DNA from: Phymatolithon calcareum
Taxonomy: Eukaryota; Rhodophyta; Florideophyceae; Hapalidiales
Direction: 5' to 3'
Assembly (NCBI GenBank): GCA_977006965.1
Contig: OZ345359.1
Coordinates: 2,914,001-2,978,000, forward strand
Length of the DNA: 64,000 bases
Shown here one piece after another: positions 21,840 to 32,529 of the stretch (position 1 is its first letter; each line of letters opens with the position of its first letter). The notes beneath the pieces are model-generated. The model saw only the letters and a program-made list of their open reading frames with translations. It made no database searches and was not told the origin of the DNA. A program made the position numbers and the translations under genes.

Positions 21840-22408
21840 GCGGACTTCGAACGGCTATGTGCTGACATAACAGATGAGGTCGAGGCTTAGAAGCTGGAAG
21901 TTGAAGAGGCACCGAAGTAGAAGAAGGGGAGCGAAGAGAGGCTGGTGGAGACTGGAGTGGTTGTGCGCGAGAAGGTGCCGATGCGTCGAGCAGAGCTGAG
22001 CGCACTGAAAGTGATAATGATGATCATGACGCACCATCGAAGACTCCAGCCGAGAAAAGACGTGTCGGTAGTGATGATGTTAGCCACATGGGGGCTGCGA
22101 TAGGGGCTCTTAAGAGTGGAGAGCGTTTCCGACTGCAAAACGTGAAAGCCGTGGCCCTATGCGATGAGCGACAGTTGGCGACAGCAGAAAGACGAATAGA
22201 AAGCGAGCCTGTGACTGTCTCGTCACAGCCTGCAATTGCCGTGCGTCGGATGACATTGAAGGAGAAGCGTGTGGAAGATGATGCGAAGCGTGAGGAGATG
22301 CATGCCGAAGAGAGAAGGATTGGAACTGGAGATCCAGACGAAGATGCTAGAATTCATGTCTACGGTTACGAGAAAAGAATTGTAGAAGCTTCTTGTATTT
22401 TGTTCTGA
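21840..22408 (+). pseudogene. Unknown charged protein relic
   Basis: The plus strand reads KFADFERLCADITDEVEA, then a stop, a frame change near 21900 and a continuous charged frame to the TGA at 22406. This last frame includes ERTESDNDDHDAPSKTPAEK, GAAIGALKSGERFRL and a Glu/Arg-rich helix (MTLKEKRVEDDAKREEMHAE). The composition suggests a nuclear coiled-coil protein, perhaps an accessory protein of a DNA transposon. No family recognised. Confidence 0.35.
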
Positions 22409-22649
22409 AATGGTTCAATTGAGAATGACAGTTGAATTTCCGAGTGTGTTTGGAAGTTTATTCAGCAGTTTTTCTAACGTAAGGCTCAAAGCTAAGAGGC
22501 TAGCACTTGAAAAAAGTGGAGCTCTGTAACATATTCGTCCGAACGTTCCATAGCACAGCTAACACTAGATACCACTTCAAGTGGTTCGCGAAGGGGACGG
22601 TCTCGAGCCAGAGCTGACGACTACAGCTTAGCTGAGTAAAGTACTTCTA

Positions 22650-23468
22650 AACCTCTTTGAAGCCGCACTGCACGCACACTCTTCAGAGCGACAGTCTTTT
22701 GTTCAAAGGCTTTTACTTTTCTGACAGTGCCGCGCTTTCGCTCGTAAGACTTATGCAAGATCTCCATAAATCTAAAACTGCATTAGAGCACTTTGCACGT
22801 CTTCCTCGATTCCTGAATGTCTGCAGAGTGTCACATCATGGCAACGACCGTCTTACAGCCGGGGCAAATGGAATTTGAGGCCGTCGGGACAGCGTATGGC
22901 CCACATTTTTATACAGTCGCAAAGCTTTTTGTCGGTTGTTAAGTTGCACGTTGCTCTAAACCGCTGGGAAGAGCAATGGAGAAGTTGGCTCCGACACTGA
23001 AACCGACACAGGAGTACAGGTCCCGACCCGCCCCATGAATTACATTTACATATATCTCGGTGCTCTGACGCAAAAAATTTGCTCTGAAAGATTTTATCAA
23101 CCCTCGGAAGTGGTTGACGAAAATTCAAGCTCCTCGTAGAATATCTCAGATATCGCTCCTGAAGATCTTCCAAGTTACATCTGTATATCACACCAACGGC
23201 ACACAGTGCCCAAACGTCGACACAGTGCACAGATAGAAAGCAGAGCTGTAGTCTTGTACCTACGTCTACGCGTCAAGTTCCGCACGAGCGGCCAACCGAA
23301 TTGATCGATGATGCGATATATGTCCTTCTTCTTGAACTTAAACCTCTGGAGGCAAATTTGGTGGTCGAGGTCGTGGAGAGAGAACGTTTTCTCCCGGATG
23401 ATTCTTTCTGCGTTCCCAACACAGCGCTTCCTCCCCTTCTTTGTGAAAAGCATCGCGGAGAAAGACAC
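22650..23468 (-). pseudogene. PIF/Harbinger-type transposase relic
   Basis: The minus strand starts with FKKKDIYRIIDQFGWP and later frames carry FGRSSGAISEIF. This resembles the N-terminal region of Harbinger transposases, where F-G-x-S-x-S-x-V-S-x-I-F is typical. Further down, AIRCPDGLKFHLPRL, a stop and then DGRCHDVTLCRHSGI matches the family block P-(N/D)-G-L-x-x-x-x-x-G-P-x-x-G-x-x-H-D-x-x-M-L-x-x-S-G, which holds a catalytic Asp; IYGDLA follows. Several stops and frame changes make it dead. Harbinger transposases act in the nucleus with a Myb-like partner, which I could not find nearby. Confidence 0.6.
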
Positions 23469-23479
23469 AGGTCAGGTAG

Positions 23480-25799
23480 TTACAGAGGTCTGCAGCTCAG
23501 CACCGCGCAATGAAAAGCACTCAAGATGCTGCTCTCTTGCGGTATTTGGCAATGATGGGACTCGGATTCGCATAATGCGTAGAGTGCCGTTACGCCTTTG
23601 CTCGGAGTAGGAGACTGACGGTTGCATTCTGCTACTCTGGCGCCATGAGAGCGTATCATGCAATACTTAACGCATGTGTTTACCAACATAAGTCAAGACA
23701 TATCGGTACGTTTTCCAGGTGAAGAGTCATACAAACCGAATGAAAGACGGTTCAGTTTTTTCCAAAACATCTTGTTGAGTCTGAGTAATACTATTGTGTT
23801 ACAATTTCAATGCCGTTGAGTGTACAGATGGTGTAGCTAGAGTCACTGATAAGAAATATGTTCTTTGAGGAGCAAGGAGCGATCGCCGACGTTTTGGCGA
23901 GGAACCGATATACCAACTGTGGGAGTAACCTCCCATCCTTCTAAATTCCCTTGGTACCCCTTCTACTTGCAGTCGAACATCTCTATTACATTCAGCGTCC
24001 GACCAAGTGCAAAAGGGCCTAAGTCGAGAGCACAGTACTGTACTGTGCTGGACTCTCGCCAAGATATCGTCGATGTCATTAGTGATCAGAGAAAGCGCAC
24101 TGTGGTTCCGTCAGGAAGACGGTTACGAGATGCAGAACTTCACGTGTGTACGAAGAGGGATCATGCAGCATTTTAAGTTGGCGACCACTGCAGAGGATGA
24201 GAAGAAAAATATTTCCAAAATGAATCTGCGCAGGGAACAATAGTTACGCGCCGTCTGGTGGGCGAGAAACTCTGGTTCAAGGCGGATTATCTGAGTCGAG
24301 TCATACATGTAAAGTGTTGAATCTGCATAAATGCTTGTCATATTAGGTCCAAAGTTCATTGAAGTCATCAAAATCACAACAGAGAAGTGTGAATACAATG
24401 CTCGTCGACGTTCAGTTACACAAGAATGTATATTTTTCTATGGATGCAGTGCTGAAACCGACTTAAGCCCCACGAGGGTCAAAAGGAAGACTGCTTATAG
24501 AATGATGACTAATTTTGCTGCGCAGAAGTAACTGCGGAATCTGAAAAGTCAAGAAGACGCCCATCGTGTACTCAGCACGTAATAGGATTGATGGCGCTGC
24601 AATTTTCATATGTGGTGCTTCAACCTGTAGAAACTGTTTTTGCCAAGTTTGTTGAAGACATCCATGAGGTTGACGCTTTCGACGAGCCTGATAGTGCGTT
24701 GCTTTCATTTCTAAAAATAAAATGATTTTGATTGTCGCAATTGTAGGAAATTGCCCCTCATTGAGGAAATAATAAAGGCACATAGACACTTGATTGGGAA
24801 ATTAGTCCGTCGACTGAAAACCATATCATAGCCATCATACTGCATTACGTAGGTAATACTACTACTGTCGAATGTAAAGTTTCAAAGATATCAATTACTT
24901 CTCAGAACCAAGTATATTTTTAGGAAATTCACGAAAAATCATGTGTTTCTCTTCAAAAATTTTGAGTGGATGTGCAGTAGCATCAAAGTTGTGCAAACCC
25001 AGAGCGGAAAAAGATCAACCTTTTTGTTTTTGATAAACGACTTAGAAGGAAATTATACGCTCTACAGTCAACTATAGCTGCAGCAGTGCAGGTCGAATGG
25101 GGAAAAGTGCTTGGGAAGAATACATTTTTTTCGGGGAAAGCAATTGGACCGCAACTTGCAGATTTGGAATCGTGGGTGAAAGAATTTCATAGAGCCCGCT
25201 TTTGAACTGAGCGTAGTCTTAAGGAAGACTTTTCATCGTAGTCCAATATTTTGAGTTTTGGCCTGTTATTTTGAAATATGGAGATAGTTCATCATTGAGC
25301 TTAAAGTGTCCTATAGCGGGCGCTGAAACAAGAAACGGTATGATTCAGAAATCAATTCATGGACGGTTGACTGCCGCCGCAATCGAATGCAAAGGAGTCT
25401 GCTCTCCAAGATTGCAACTGCTAGCAGAACACTTAGCGCGGATCTAGACTCTGCGAGCTCTCTTCCAATGGATGAACGGCGGGTCATACTTCAGAAACAT
25501 GATCGCAAACCCATTCCCTCAGAAATGATGAGCACCTAGGCAAAGCATTAACATACGCGGATGAAGGCGTGGTTTCAAAGAAACAGCGGTTAGAAGAAAC
25601 AGGAGTGCTGCATATAAGAGAAGACCCACTCGTATGAGATAGCTAAGACTGATCTTGAACAGAGCTCCGCTGTGCAGGAAATCAATCCTAAGTGAGTACT
25701 TTGGACTCTGATCGGTATGCAGACCCAAAACCTAGGAACGAGTATTCCAGAAACACGGGGATGAGCATGATAATTAATTTAAGGAATAAAGAGGCACAA
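23480..25799. other. Long stretch without a recognisable gene
   Basis: Only short overlapping frames. The plus-strand frames near 23865-24243 and the minus frame 24123-24398 have no similarity I can name. A palindrome-rich motif (CACAGTACTGTACTGTGCTGG) occurs near 24033-24054. I see no repeat boundary inside 24700-25500. Confidence 0.3.
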
Positions 25800-26402
25800 A
25801 TATTTCAAAATCCACTCAAAGCTTTCAGACTTCCATAAGGTTTTCCAACTCTGTCTCTGACATGCCAGTTTCCGAGCTTTTCATCTGTCCAGTCATCTCT
25901 TCCACTTAGTAACTCGTCTATAACGCTCTCCCGGAAGACTCTATTGCTCTTACCCCATACGCTCATAACCAGCATTGTCGCTGACTTAAAGACACAGCTC
26001 ATGCTGTAGTTATTGTTCAGATGAATGCGTGCGACATTTTATAAATACAAAAAGCATCCGACACAGCATCGAAGTCCAACAGGGGATGAATCTCGAAGCT
26101 TCGGACAGCTGCTGGTATTGTGGCTGGAGCCGATGGCCGTGAAGTTCAAACAGCGAAACTATTTTGAGTGATATGTCTTCATCTCACAAGCCTTGAATTT
26201 CACGCAGTTGTCCGAACTGTGACCGTAATTTCTTGCATGAAAAGCTTTCTTGTCTAACAAGTCCTGAAAAATGCAGAGAGAGCAGAGCCAGCTCAGCACT
26301 TCCCAACTTTCCCGTAAGAATACTAAATTTTGTGATGTCTGGTCCCTGTCAGTATTAGCACACCTGTATCTGCTTTCCTTATATATTTTCCGCTGGCTCA
26401 AC
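25800..26402 (-). pseudogene. Helicase element fragment (C-terminal end)
   Basis: The minus frame 26159-26401 reads RDQTSQNLVFLRESWEVLSW, then NYGHSSDNCVKFKACEMK. The frame 25805-26002 reads SATMLVMSVWGKSNRVFRES, then RDDWTDEKLGNWHVRDRVGKP. Both align with the near-complete helicase (residues ~1265-1325 and 1385-1440). Frames between are broken. The upstream end stops abruptly at 26402, at the first motif of the foldback at 26396-26575. Confidence 0.85.
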
Positions 26403-26575
26403 AGGCGCCGTCATTCAAATTTTAATTGAAAAATTGATCGACTGGCTCAACAGGCTCCATAATTCGGGCCTTCTGGGAGACCACTCAAAAATAACCTCAT
26501 TTTCGCAGGGTGCTGCCGGCGCCTGTTGAGCGAAAGTTGAAATATATATTTTTTGCAGAGCCTGTTGAGCCACCT
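26396..26575. repeat. Four-motif foldback module (GGCTCAACAGGC family)
   Basis: The 12-mer GGCTCAACAGGC occurs twice forward (about 26395 and 26444), followed by two reverse-complement copies, the first with one mismatch (CGCCTGTTGAGC near 26519 and GCCTGTTGAGCC near 26561). This two-forward, two-reverse layout is the same as in the unrelated ACTTCTGGGTCC module at 21.0 and 27.05 kb. It can form nested stems. No gene is encoded inside. Confidence 0.7.
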
Positions 26576-27046
26576 GCGATTTTTGCCATTCTGAGATACG
26601 CATCTCACAGCACCTTTCCTATGGGTTTTCGCATTTTGCTGCTTATCATTAAATTCCACTTTCATCCAAGTCTCCAGTAACTCGAGTCTATTTTTTCAAT
26701 ATTTTTTTCATGGCGCGTAAAATTGGCGCAAAACTTCCCGGTCACGCACACTTACGTGCTTGGTACCATTCGACGCGTCTCGATGCGCGCTTTCGAATGA
26801 AGTGTGCACGGGCGGGAACATGGTGCTCTACAACCAAGGATATGTTCCCAAAAAAATGATTTCTAATTTATGATACAATACTTGCTTTGATATCCTATTT
26901 CGTAAACATATTTAAGCACATACTCTTGGTTCTGGCGCACAAACTTGTCGCTCGCGCAAAGTTCCGCGCGTTGCACCGAGCGCTTCGTCTCGATGATTGC
27001 TCTCGAACGGTATGCAGCCCGTATCTCTGCGCGAACAACAGGATAG
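26576..27046. other. No recognisable gene
   Basis: Between the two foldback modules; the phrase CGTCTCGATG recurs within it near 26776 and 26983. Nothing else can be said. Confidence 0.3.
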
Positions 27047-27450
27047 TGCCTAGGTATATTCTTTCGTGACTTCTGGGTCCAAAATGTGCAACGTACTCAA
27101 ACAATCGACAAAATCCTATTTTGACCATATTAAAACTGATACTTCTGGGTCCGCGTTTTTGGCCTCTACAGGGCACCCCCTCCAAATGGCCTCTGTGCGC
27201 GGACCCAGAAGTCACAACCTGCGAAAACAGACTGGAAACGCGGACCCAGAAGTAACAAACTTCCTCAGCGTCTCCCAATGGCAACCAAACGCCACAACCA
27301 CTGTCCCATTATCTTCACCATCCTACTCCACATGTTTTCCGGTCATCATCGTCATGTTTGTGACCCGCGTCCACCCTCCCGAGAGGGAGACTACCTTGAC
27401 CAAAATTTCAAACACTCTCATATCGACTCACTCCAGTCTATGAACTCATC
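27047..27450 (+). repeat. Dispersed repeat with four-motif foldback, copy 2
   Basis: Matches 20996-21400. All four 12-mer sites are present (ACTTCTGGGTCC near 27068 and 27149; GGACCCAGAAGT near 27204 and 27243). The inner pair is extended to a 14-base stem (CTTCTGGGTCCGCG with CGCGGACCCAGAAG). The two copies differ by only a few bases. Confidence 0.8.
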
Positions 27451-27727
27451 CAACGCCTTCCCCAACATCATGAACGTCTTTAGGGCTCATCTCCGTTATG
27501 TCGGTGTCCCGCGTCTTTTTCGCCAGCGAGGTCACTACCTTGACCAATATTTCAAACTCTCTCATATCGACTCACACCGGTCTAGATACTCTCCCAACAC
27601 CTTCTCCACCCTTAACAACCTGTTCAGAGCCTATCTTCGCCATGTAGATGTCGTCTGCCGTCTTTGTGGATGGATTGTGGAGTCAAAGACTACCTTGACC
27701 ACACTTTGTTTGTTGTATACACCATGA
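27278..27727 (+). CDS. ORF made of tandem ~145-bp repeats, unknown
   Basis: The plus-strand frame reads from an ATG (ATKRHNHCPIIF). It contains two copies of a 48-residue module, with GDYLDQNFKHSHIDSLQS and GHYLDQYFKLSHIDSHRS in register, and the start of a third near 27690. The DNA shows the same: CTACCTTGACC at 27391, 27535 and 27690. The copy at 21.0-21.5 kb keeps only the first module. Because the frame follows the tandem DNA repeats, it may be an accidental reading frame in a minisatellite. A short repetitive protein is the alternative. Confidence 0.3.
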   Translation: MATKRHNHCPIIFTILLHMFSGHHRHVCDPRPPSREGDYLDQNFKHSHIDSLQSMNSSNAFPNIMNVFRAHLRYVGVPRLFRQRGHYLDQYFKLSHIDSHRSRYSPNTFSTLNNLFRAYLRHVDVVCRLCGWIVESKTTLTTLCLLYTP

Positions 27728-27899
27728 TCTCTTACTGCACGTCCCATTCTGAGTGCAGATTCGGGCTCAGCTTTTACGGTCTCAATAAGCGAAAGAGGTC
27801 TGGTCGCCCGTGCGGCACAACTTTGAGTCCGGCGCAAAATCAAGAAACTCTACTACCACGGAAGATGTGTAGCGCAGATATTGGCGGGCACATCTGCTG

Positions 27900-30530
27900 T
27901 GCCGTCAGTGGAAAGTAGATGTTGAACAAAACACATAGTAAATTTGCCGTCCGTACCGCCGTGGAGGTTCTTGGAGTTAATCTCAATATATTTGCATGGA
28001 CCGAGTCTTCCATATCAGTTCGCAATGTTGCTGGTAATGATATAGAGAGACTCACGTACTCAATCGTTGTGGCGATGAGCCCGAGCGGTGTGCCTAATGC
28101 GAATGTGAGCTTAATGCGCCTTACCAAAAAAATTACAAAAAGCTTGAAAACGTTTAACCACAGCGTACGCGACATGGCTGAAACTAGCCGTGCCTAGGTG
28201 AAGATGAAAACGATGGCGAGAGGGATTCTGAAGACGAAACCAGTTATGAGGATGAAGAAAACAGAGAAACGGTCTCAAGCGCTAAGCCTCACAGGTTGTC
28301 GAAAAGTTACTTGAATTCGTTTCCCGAGGAAACAAAACAGCCAAGCGCTACGCGTTTCCTTTGTTTGCGCTGGGCTCTCCCGACGTTAAAAGAACGAGCT
28401 GAGTGAGCGGCATGACATTTCTAACGTTCAGGTGGGAGAGTGCTTTTTTCGAGACGCCGGAGCGCTCGAACCTCATAGCTTCAGGAAAGGACCTCACTGC
28501 ACGACGCCATAAAACTCCTCTCAACGCTGGAGACATTCTGGCGGCACTCGACTCTCTGCACAGTATATACAAGCTAAGCTCGCGAGACGGAATTCTCTGC
28601 ACGATTAAGATTGGTAACGATCATTTCTATGTTCCGCTCTTCCAGCGTCAATTCAGTCTGAGGAGGCCGATCGAGCGTTAGAAGGAGATTTGCAAGGCGG
28701 AGCAGGCGCCTGACATTACCGCGGAGAACGAAAGCTCACTGCTTGAAAGAGTCGGGTTTCAGTTATTTAGGAGACTTGCAAATATAAAAACTGTGCCAGC
28801 CCGATCTAAGAGTTATGTGTCGTACCACTACATAAATTGTCTTGTCGAGAGTTTCCCGTACAGACGGAAGATGTTAGAGAGGCTTAAAGAGATTAACCAT
28901 AGCGTGAGCAGAATCCCCGTGCGCAAAATTTTTTTGATCATGAATTCTGTTGAGTTTGTCGAGGAGTTTGTTAAGTACGAGCTAAAGAGCCACCTTAACG
29001 AGAGCCTTGATGCCTGTCCTGAAGGTATGCACTGCTGCTGTTCTGTACTCGGCACCGGATGTCAGCACGAATATGTGTATGATTGCAAGGTCTGTGCATC
29101 GACAGACATGCTCCCAGATAAGCTTGGGCGCATCGTAGACGAAATGATACCAATCTGCCGAGGCGATGTTGTGGCCGACTTGATCACAATGAAGACCTAA
29201 TCTAGACTCATTTAAAAACCTAATATTTAAGTATTTTTGCCACGTAGCCCGGGGTATTTTGTAGGATGCTCGTTTACGTCAGTTGATGAAGGAAGTCTGG
29301 GCAGAGCACCGCGCAGAAAACCGTACTCGCCTCATTGTTGACCTAGACTACAGGCGGAAGGTTTTGCCAATGCATTACCGTAAGAGTCAGCGTGCTGGCT
29401 TCTCCGAAGCGGGTATAGTTCTTCTTGGCTCAATGGTAATGATTCCCTATGTGGAAGGAAATGTGGATCACAATTTGGCACAATTTAAGCTCTCGTTTAT
29501 TGATGGCATTCATATGGGTGGCGATCAGGAAAATCTGAAGACAGTTACAAACCTAGAGGCCATCGTACACGAAATAAATAACGGTATCTCCGATGCTGAA
29601 GAGCTGGTTTTTTTATCCGAGAGTGCCTCTAAGTTTGGGGCTAGCAACACTGTGCCGCTCATTGTGCGCCTCAACGACCAGCATGGCATCCACTTGGGGC
29701 AATATCATTTCAATCAGGCAGAGCGCGGCCTGGGCATGCTTGACACACACGTCTCCTACCTTCACAGGAACATCCGTGCATATGTTAGTGCCGACAATGA
29801 TGTTCGGTCTCACTTTGCGCTCTTTAAGGCACTCCAGATCAGAGGCGGTGGTGCTGCTTTTACAACCATCCTACACTGCATGCCTACCGAATGGAACAGA
29901 AAAGTTGAGAGCATTTCGACTAAACTGGTCACGGGCTCACGCAAAATACACAATCTGATATTTCTGTCCGAAGATCGGGCAGCAGTAAGACTGGCTGCCG
30001 AGCGGGCTCAAGCGAGAGAGAAAAATCGGGAGGATTCGTCAGATCCGGCTGTGTGCCTAGTTAAAGCGCATAATTGCCTGATCAATCCACACATCTCGAA
30101 TAGAAGTTCCGTGACGCGCGTCGATGCGGAGACTGGCGGTGAGATTGTACGCAGAAGCAAAGTAGCAGATTTCTTATAAGAGTACTAAGCTGGAATATAT
30201 CACTGTGCAAACAAGCCCGGACCATCGCGTGGTCCTTTCGGCAGTCCTACGTTACTTTAAAAGTACCAATTCCGGTAGGCATGATCTAGGCAAGACATTT
30301 GGCACTGAAAAACAGTCGAGAAAGTTAGCAAACAATGAGGACATTGCTGTCAACGATGGTACGGGAGTCGCATCTGTCGTGTCCGAAAGCTCTGATTCGG
30401 CGACAGATGAGGAACTAAAAGTGCGCAAAACATCATTTCACCAATGTGCCAGATGCAAATGAATATTCCACCACGTCGATGCGCATATCCGACACGTTTC
30501 TGCATGCAATGGCCGGAAAACTGCTGAAAC
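27900..30530 (+). pseudogene. RNase H-fold transposase-like gene with zinc-binding segments, decayed
   Basis: An acidic stretch (28197-28300, EDENDGERDSEDE) is followed by one frame from 28403 to 29200 with a single internal TAG (28679). This contains a Cys/His cluster (CPEGMHCCCSVLGTGCQHEY, then CKVC). The frame 29283-30179 has RLIVDLDYRRKVLPMHYRKS, LVFLSESASKFGAS and AERGLGMLDTHVSYLHRNIR. That order (Asp strand, Ser-Asp-Asn-Ala-like turn, then G-x-G-x-x-D-T-H) is known to me from large uncharacterised transposase-like eukaryotic families. The second acidic position is Ser-Glu here, so activity is doubtful. The gap 29201-29264 ends TTTTGTAG, so it could be an intron or decay. A C-terminal zinc-finger-like CARCK...HHVDAHIRH (30450-30500) follows after a frame change. 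Confidence 0.6.
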
Positions 30531-30959
30531 TATACACTAATTTGTGATATTAGTGTCCCGTTTCATACAAGGGGACTGGAAGAGGGAATGGAGGGAACAA
30601 ATACTCGTAAACGAAAAGAACAATAAAAATCGTTCTGAATTCTTCAACTTCTTAGACAGGTTTTGTTTCTTTTTACAATACTTACAGCGAGGTTCTCGAG
30701 TGTTTCCAAATCATATCAGCAGAATTGGCAAGCAGATTCTTTTTATTTTGTTCTCTACAACAACACGTATCCTATTATTGATTTCATTTACGCCGAATAC
30801 AATGAAGCAAAATTAATTGAATGCATTAAACGCATACATGAGTATAGTGCTATCCCAAAAGCACTCTGTACAATATAAAGGCAGGCCACGCATCAGAACA
30901 GGAAGATCTTTTCCACCAGCCCTCCGGATCACCTCAACCTCCTCCAATGAGACAACGCC
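30531..30959. other. Intergenic upstream of pogo-like transposase
   Basis: AT-rich, with no recognisable gene; it may hold the 5' end of the transposon that follows, but I could not define terminal repeats. Confidence 0.3.
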
Positions 30960-32440
30960 ATGCCTCCACGTTTATCCAATCACGAAACGCCACAGTGCCA
31001 TCGCACGACTCAGATTGTCTCCACGAAAACCCAGCGAGAAACCGTTATGGAATGGATGAGAAACGAGGTTTACGCCTCGGGAAACGCCACCCTAATTGCT
31101 TCACGCACGGTTAAGCAGTTTCCTCATATATTTCGGCGAGGATGCAGCCGTAGAGCTGTAGCTAATCGAAGGAAAGCATTGCGTTGGAGGAACATGTGCG
31201 AAGCCTATCTAGCCCAACTGAAAACTCCGGAAAACCGCGCAATGTCACTCGTTTCAAGGCGCACTATTGGTGTTTCTATGAGACGTGTACTAGTGAAAGC
31301 GATGATTGGGCGCGGTCGCAAGCGCTTGGCGTGGGTTGACTACGTTCACAGCATGCCATTGGCCGAATTTGAACGTCTTTCAAATGCTGGTGTTAAAATG
31401 ACAAAACCCTTGCTCATAGACATTGCGTTACATACTCTGAGTGATCCGGAGTCCCCATTCTCAGCATCATTGCTGAATGATTTCTCAAAGAGACCAATCA
31501 TATCCCAAATCAAGCGCCCCTGGATCGAATTATTTCTCAGCCGGTGCAGTATTGTGATACGTAAGCAGTCCGGTAATCTTCGTCGCTCAGATGATCACAC
31601 TGCTTACACCGAGAAGCTAATTGCGTATCATCTCTGCGAATTGGAGCGGGACTTCCAGAATGGCACTTTTTAAAATGTCATAATTGAGAATATGGATGAA
31701 ATTCACTTTCTGTACAATATGGACAACCATTATTCGCTGGGACTCATGGGGTCCCATGTCGTGAATTACGCCGACGGGCTATCTGGAGGAGAGGGAATAT
31801 CTGTCGTTCTACGAATCAGTGGAGGAGATTCGCCGGCTCTCACGGCACAGTTTATCATCTTTAAGAACAAGGAACGAAATTATCCGATTTTAAACGTTCC
31901 AGATAATGTGGACGGGGTATCATATAGGACGAAACCGCGCGGATGGATGGACCGCCAAATGTTCGATCAATGGCTGACAGAGCCTAGGGCGATTTCTAAT
32001 GATTCTATTGGACGGACTCGAGTTCTATTCTTGGATAATTGTTCTGGGCATCCAATCACTCGATGCCATTAAGATAAAGCTCCGTTTTCTTCCACCTAAT
32101 GCGACGCATTTGTGTCAACCACTGGATTCGTTCATTATTCAAAAGTATAAAGAAATATGGCGCCAGGAATGGGAGGCGGAAAAAATGCGTCGAATTGAAA
32201 ATGGTGCTTGGGCCCCAGAATCTGGGAAACTCTAAAACCCCGGAAAACACTATTATATGAAACTTGCAGCTCAATGCGCTGAAGTGGTGAATGCTATGAA
32301 AGACAGCAATGGCCTATCATTAGTACATAAGTCTATGACACGCTGCGGAATGGTCCTTGGCACTGACGGCACGTGGAGGGTCACTATCGAAAACTCGATA
32401 TGCAGGACTTTGGTCTCTATGCTGGACACGTAGAGGTGAC
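30960..32440 (+). pseudogene. pogo/Tigger-like DDE transposase, nearly intact
   Basis: From an ATG at 30960 one frame runs to a TAA at 31671-31673 and continues in the same frame from 31674 to 32072, so one nonsense change separates the two halves. The N-terminal part is basic and helical (DNA-binding, HTH-like). The catalytic region shows ENMDEIHF (first Asp, 31695), VLFLDNCSGH (second Asp, 32034) and, after a one-base frame shift near 32060, LPPNATHLCQPLDSFIIQKY (third Asp, 32125). This D...DN...D arrangement is that of pogo-type transposases, which cut and paste at TA. After a TAA near 32234 the C-terminal part (KSMTRCGMVLGTDGTW) continues to about 32440. The D-N-C-S-G-H and G-W-M-D blocks resemble those of oomycete and fungal relatives. 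Confidence 0.85.
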
Positions 32441-32529
32441 AGCAAGATGCTCTTTCTAGCGCTCTTAAAGCTGGAGCGGGCAAGGAAAGCACAATTGAAC
32501 TAGCTGCCCGTGCAAAGGAAATAACGAAA

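Noticed and set aside
22853-23230. Cys-rich minus-strand frame as a zinc-finger protein
   Set aside because: The Cys residues are irregular and the frame crosses the Harbinger relic, whose motifs fall in several frames.
24033-24054. TACTGTAC-type palindromic motif, also near 40820, 43082 and 47812
   Set aside because: Short palindromes occur by chance in AT-leaning DNA; most of these lie inside related repeat copies, so they are not independent.
29201-29264. Definite spliceosomal intron in the transposase-like gene
   Set aside because: The acceptor-like TTTTGTAG is present, but the donor is unclear and the gap is very short; decay explains it as well.
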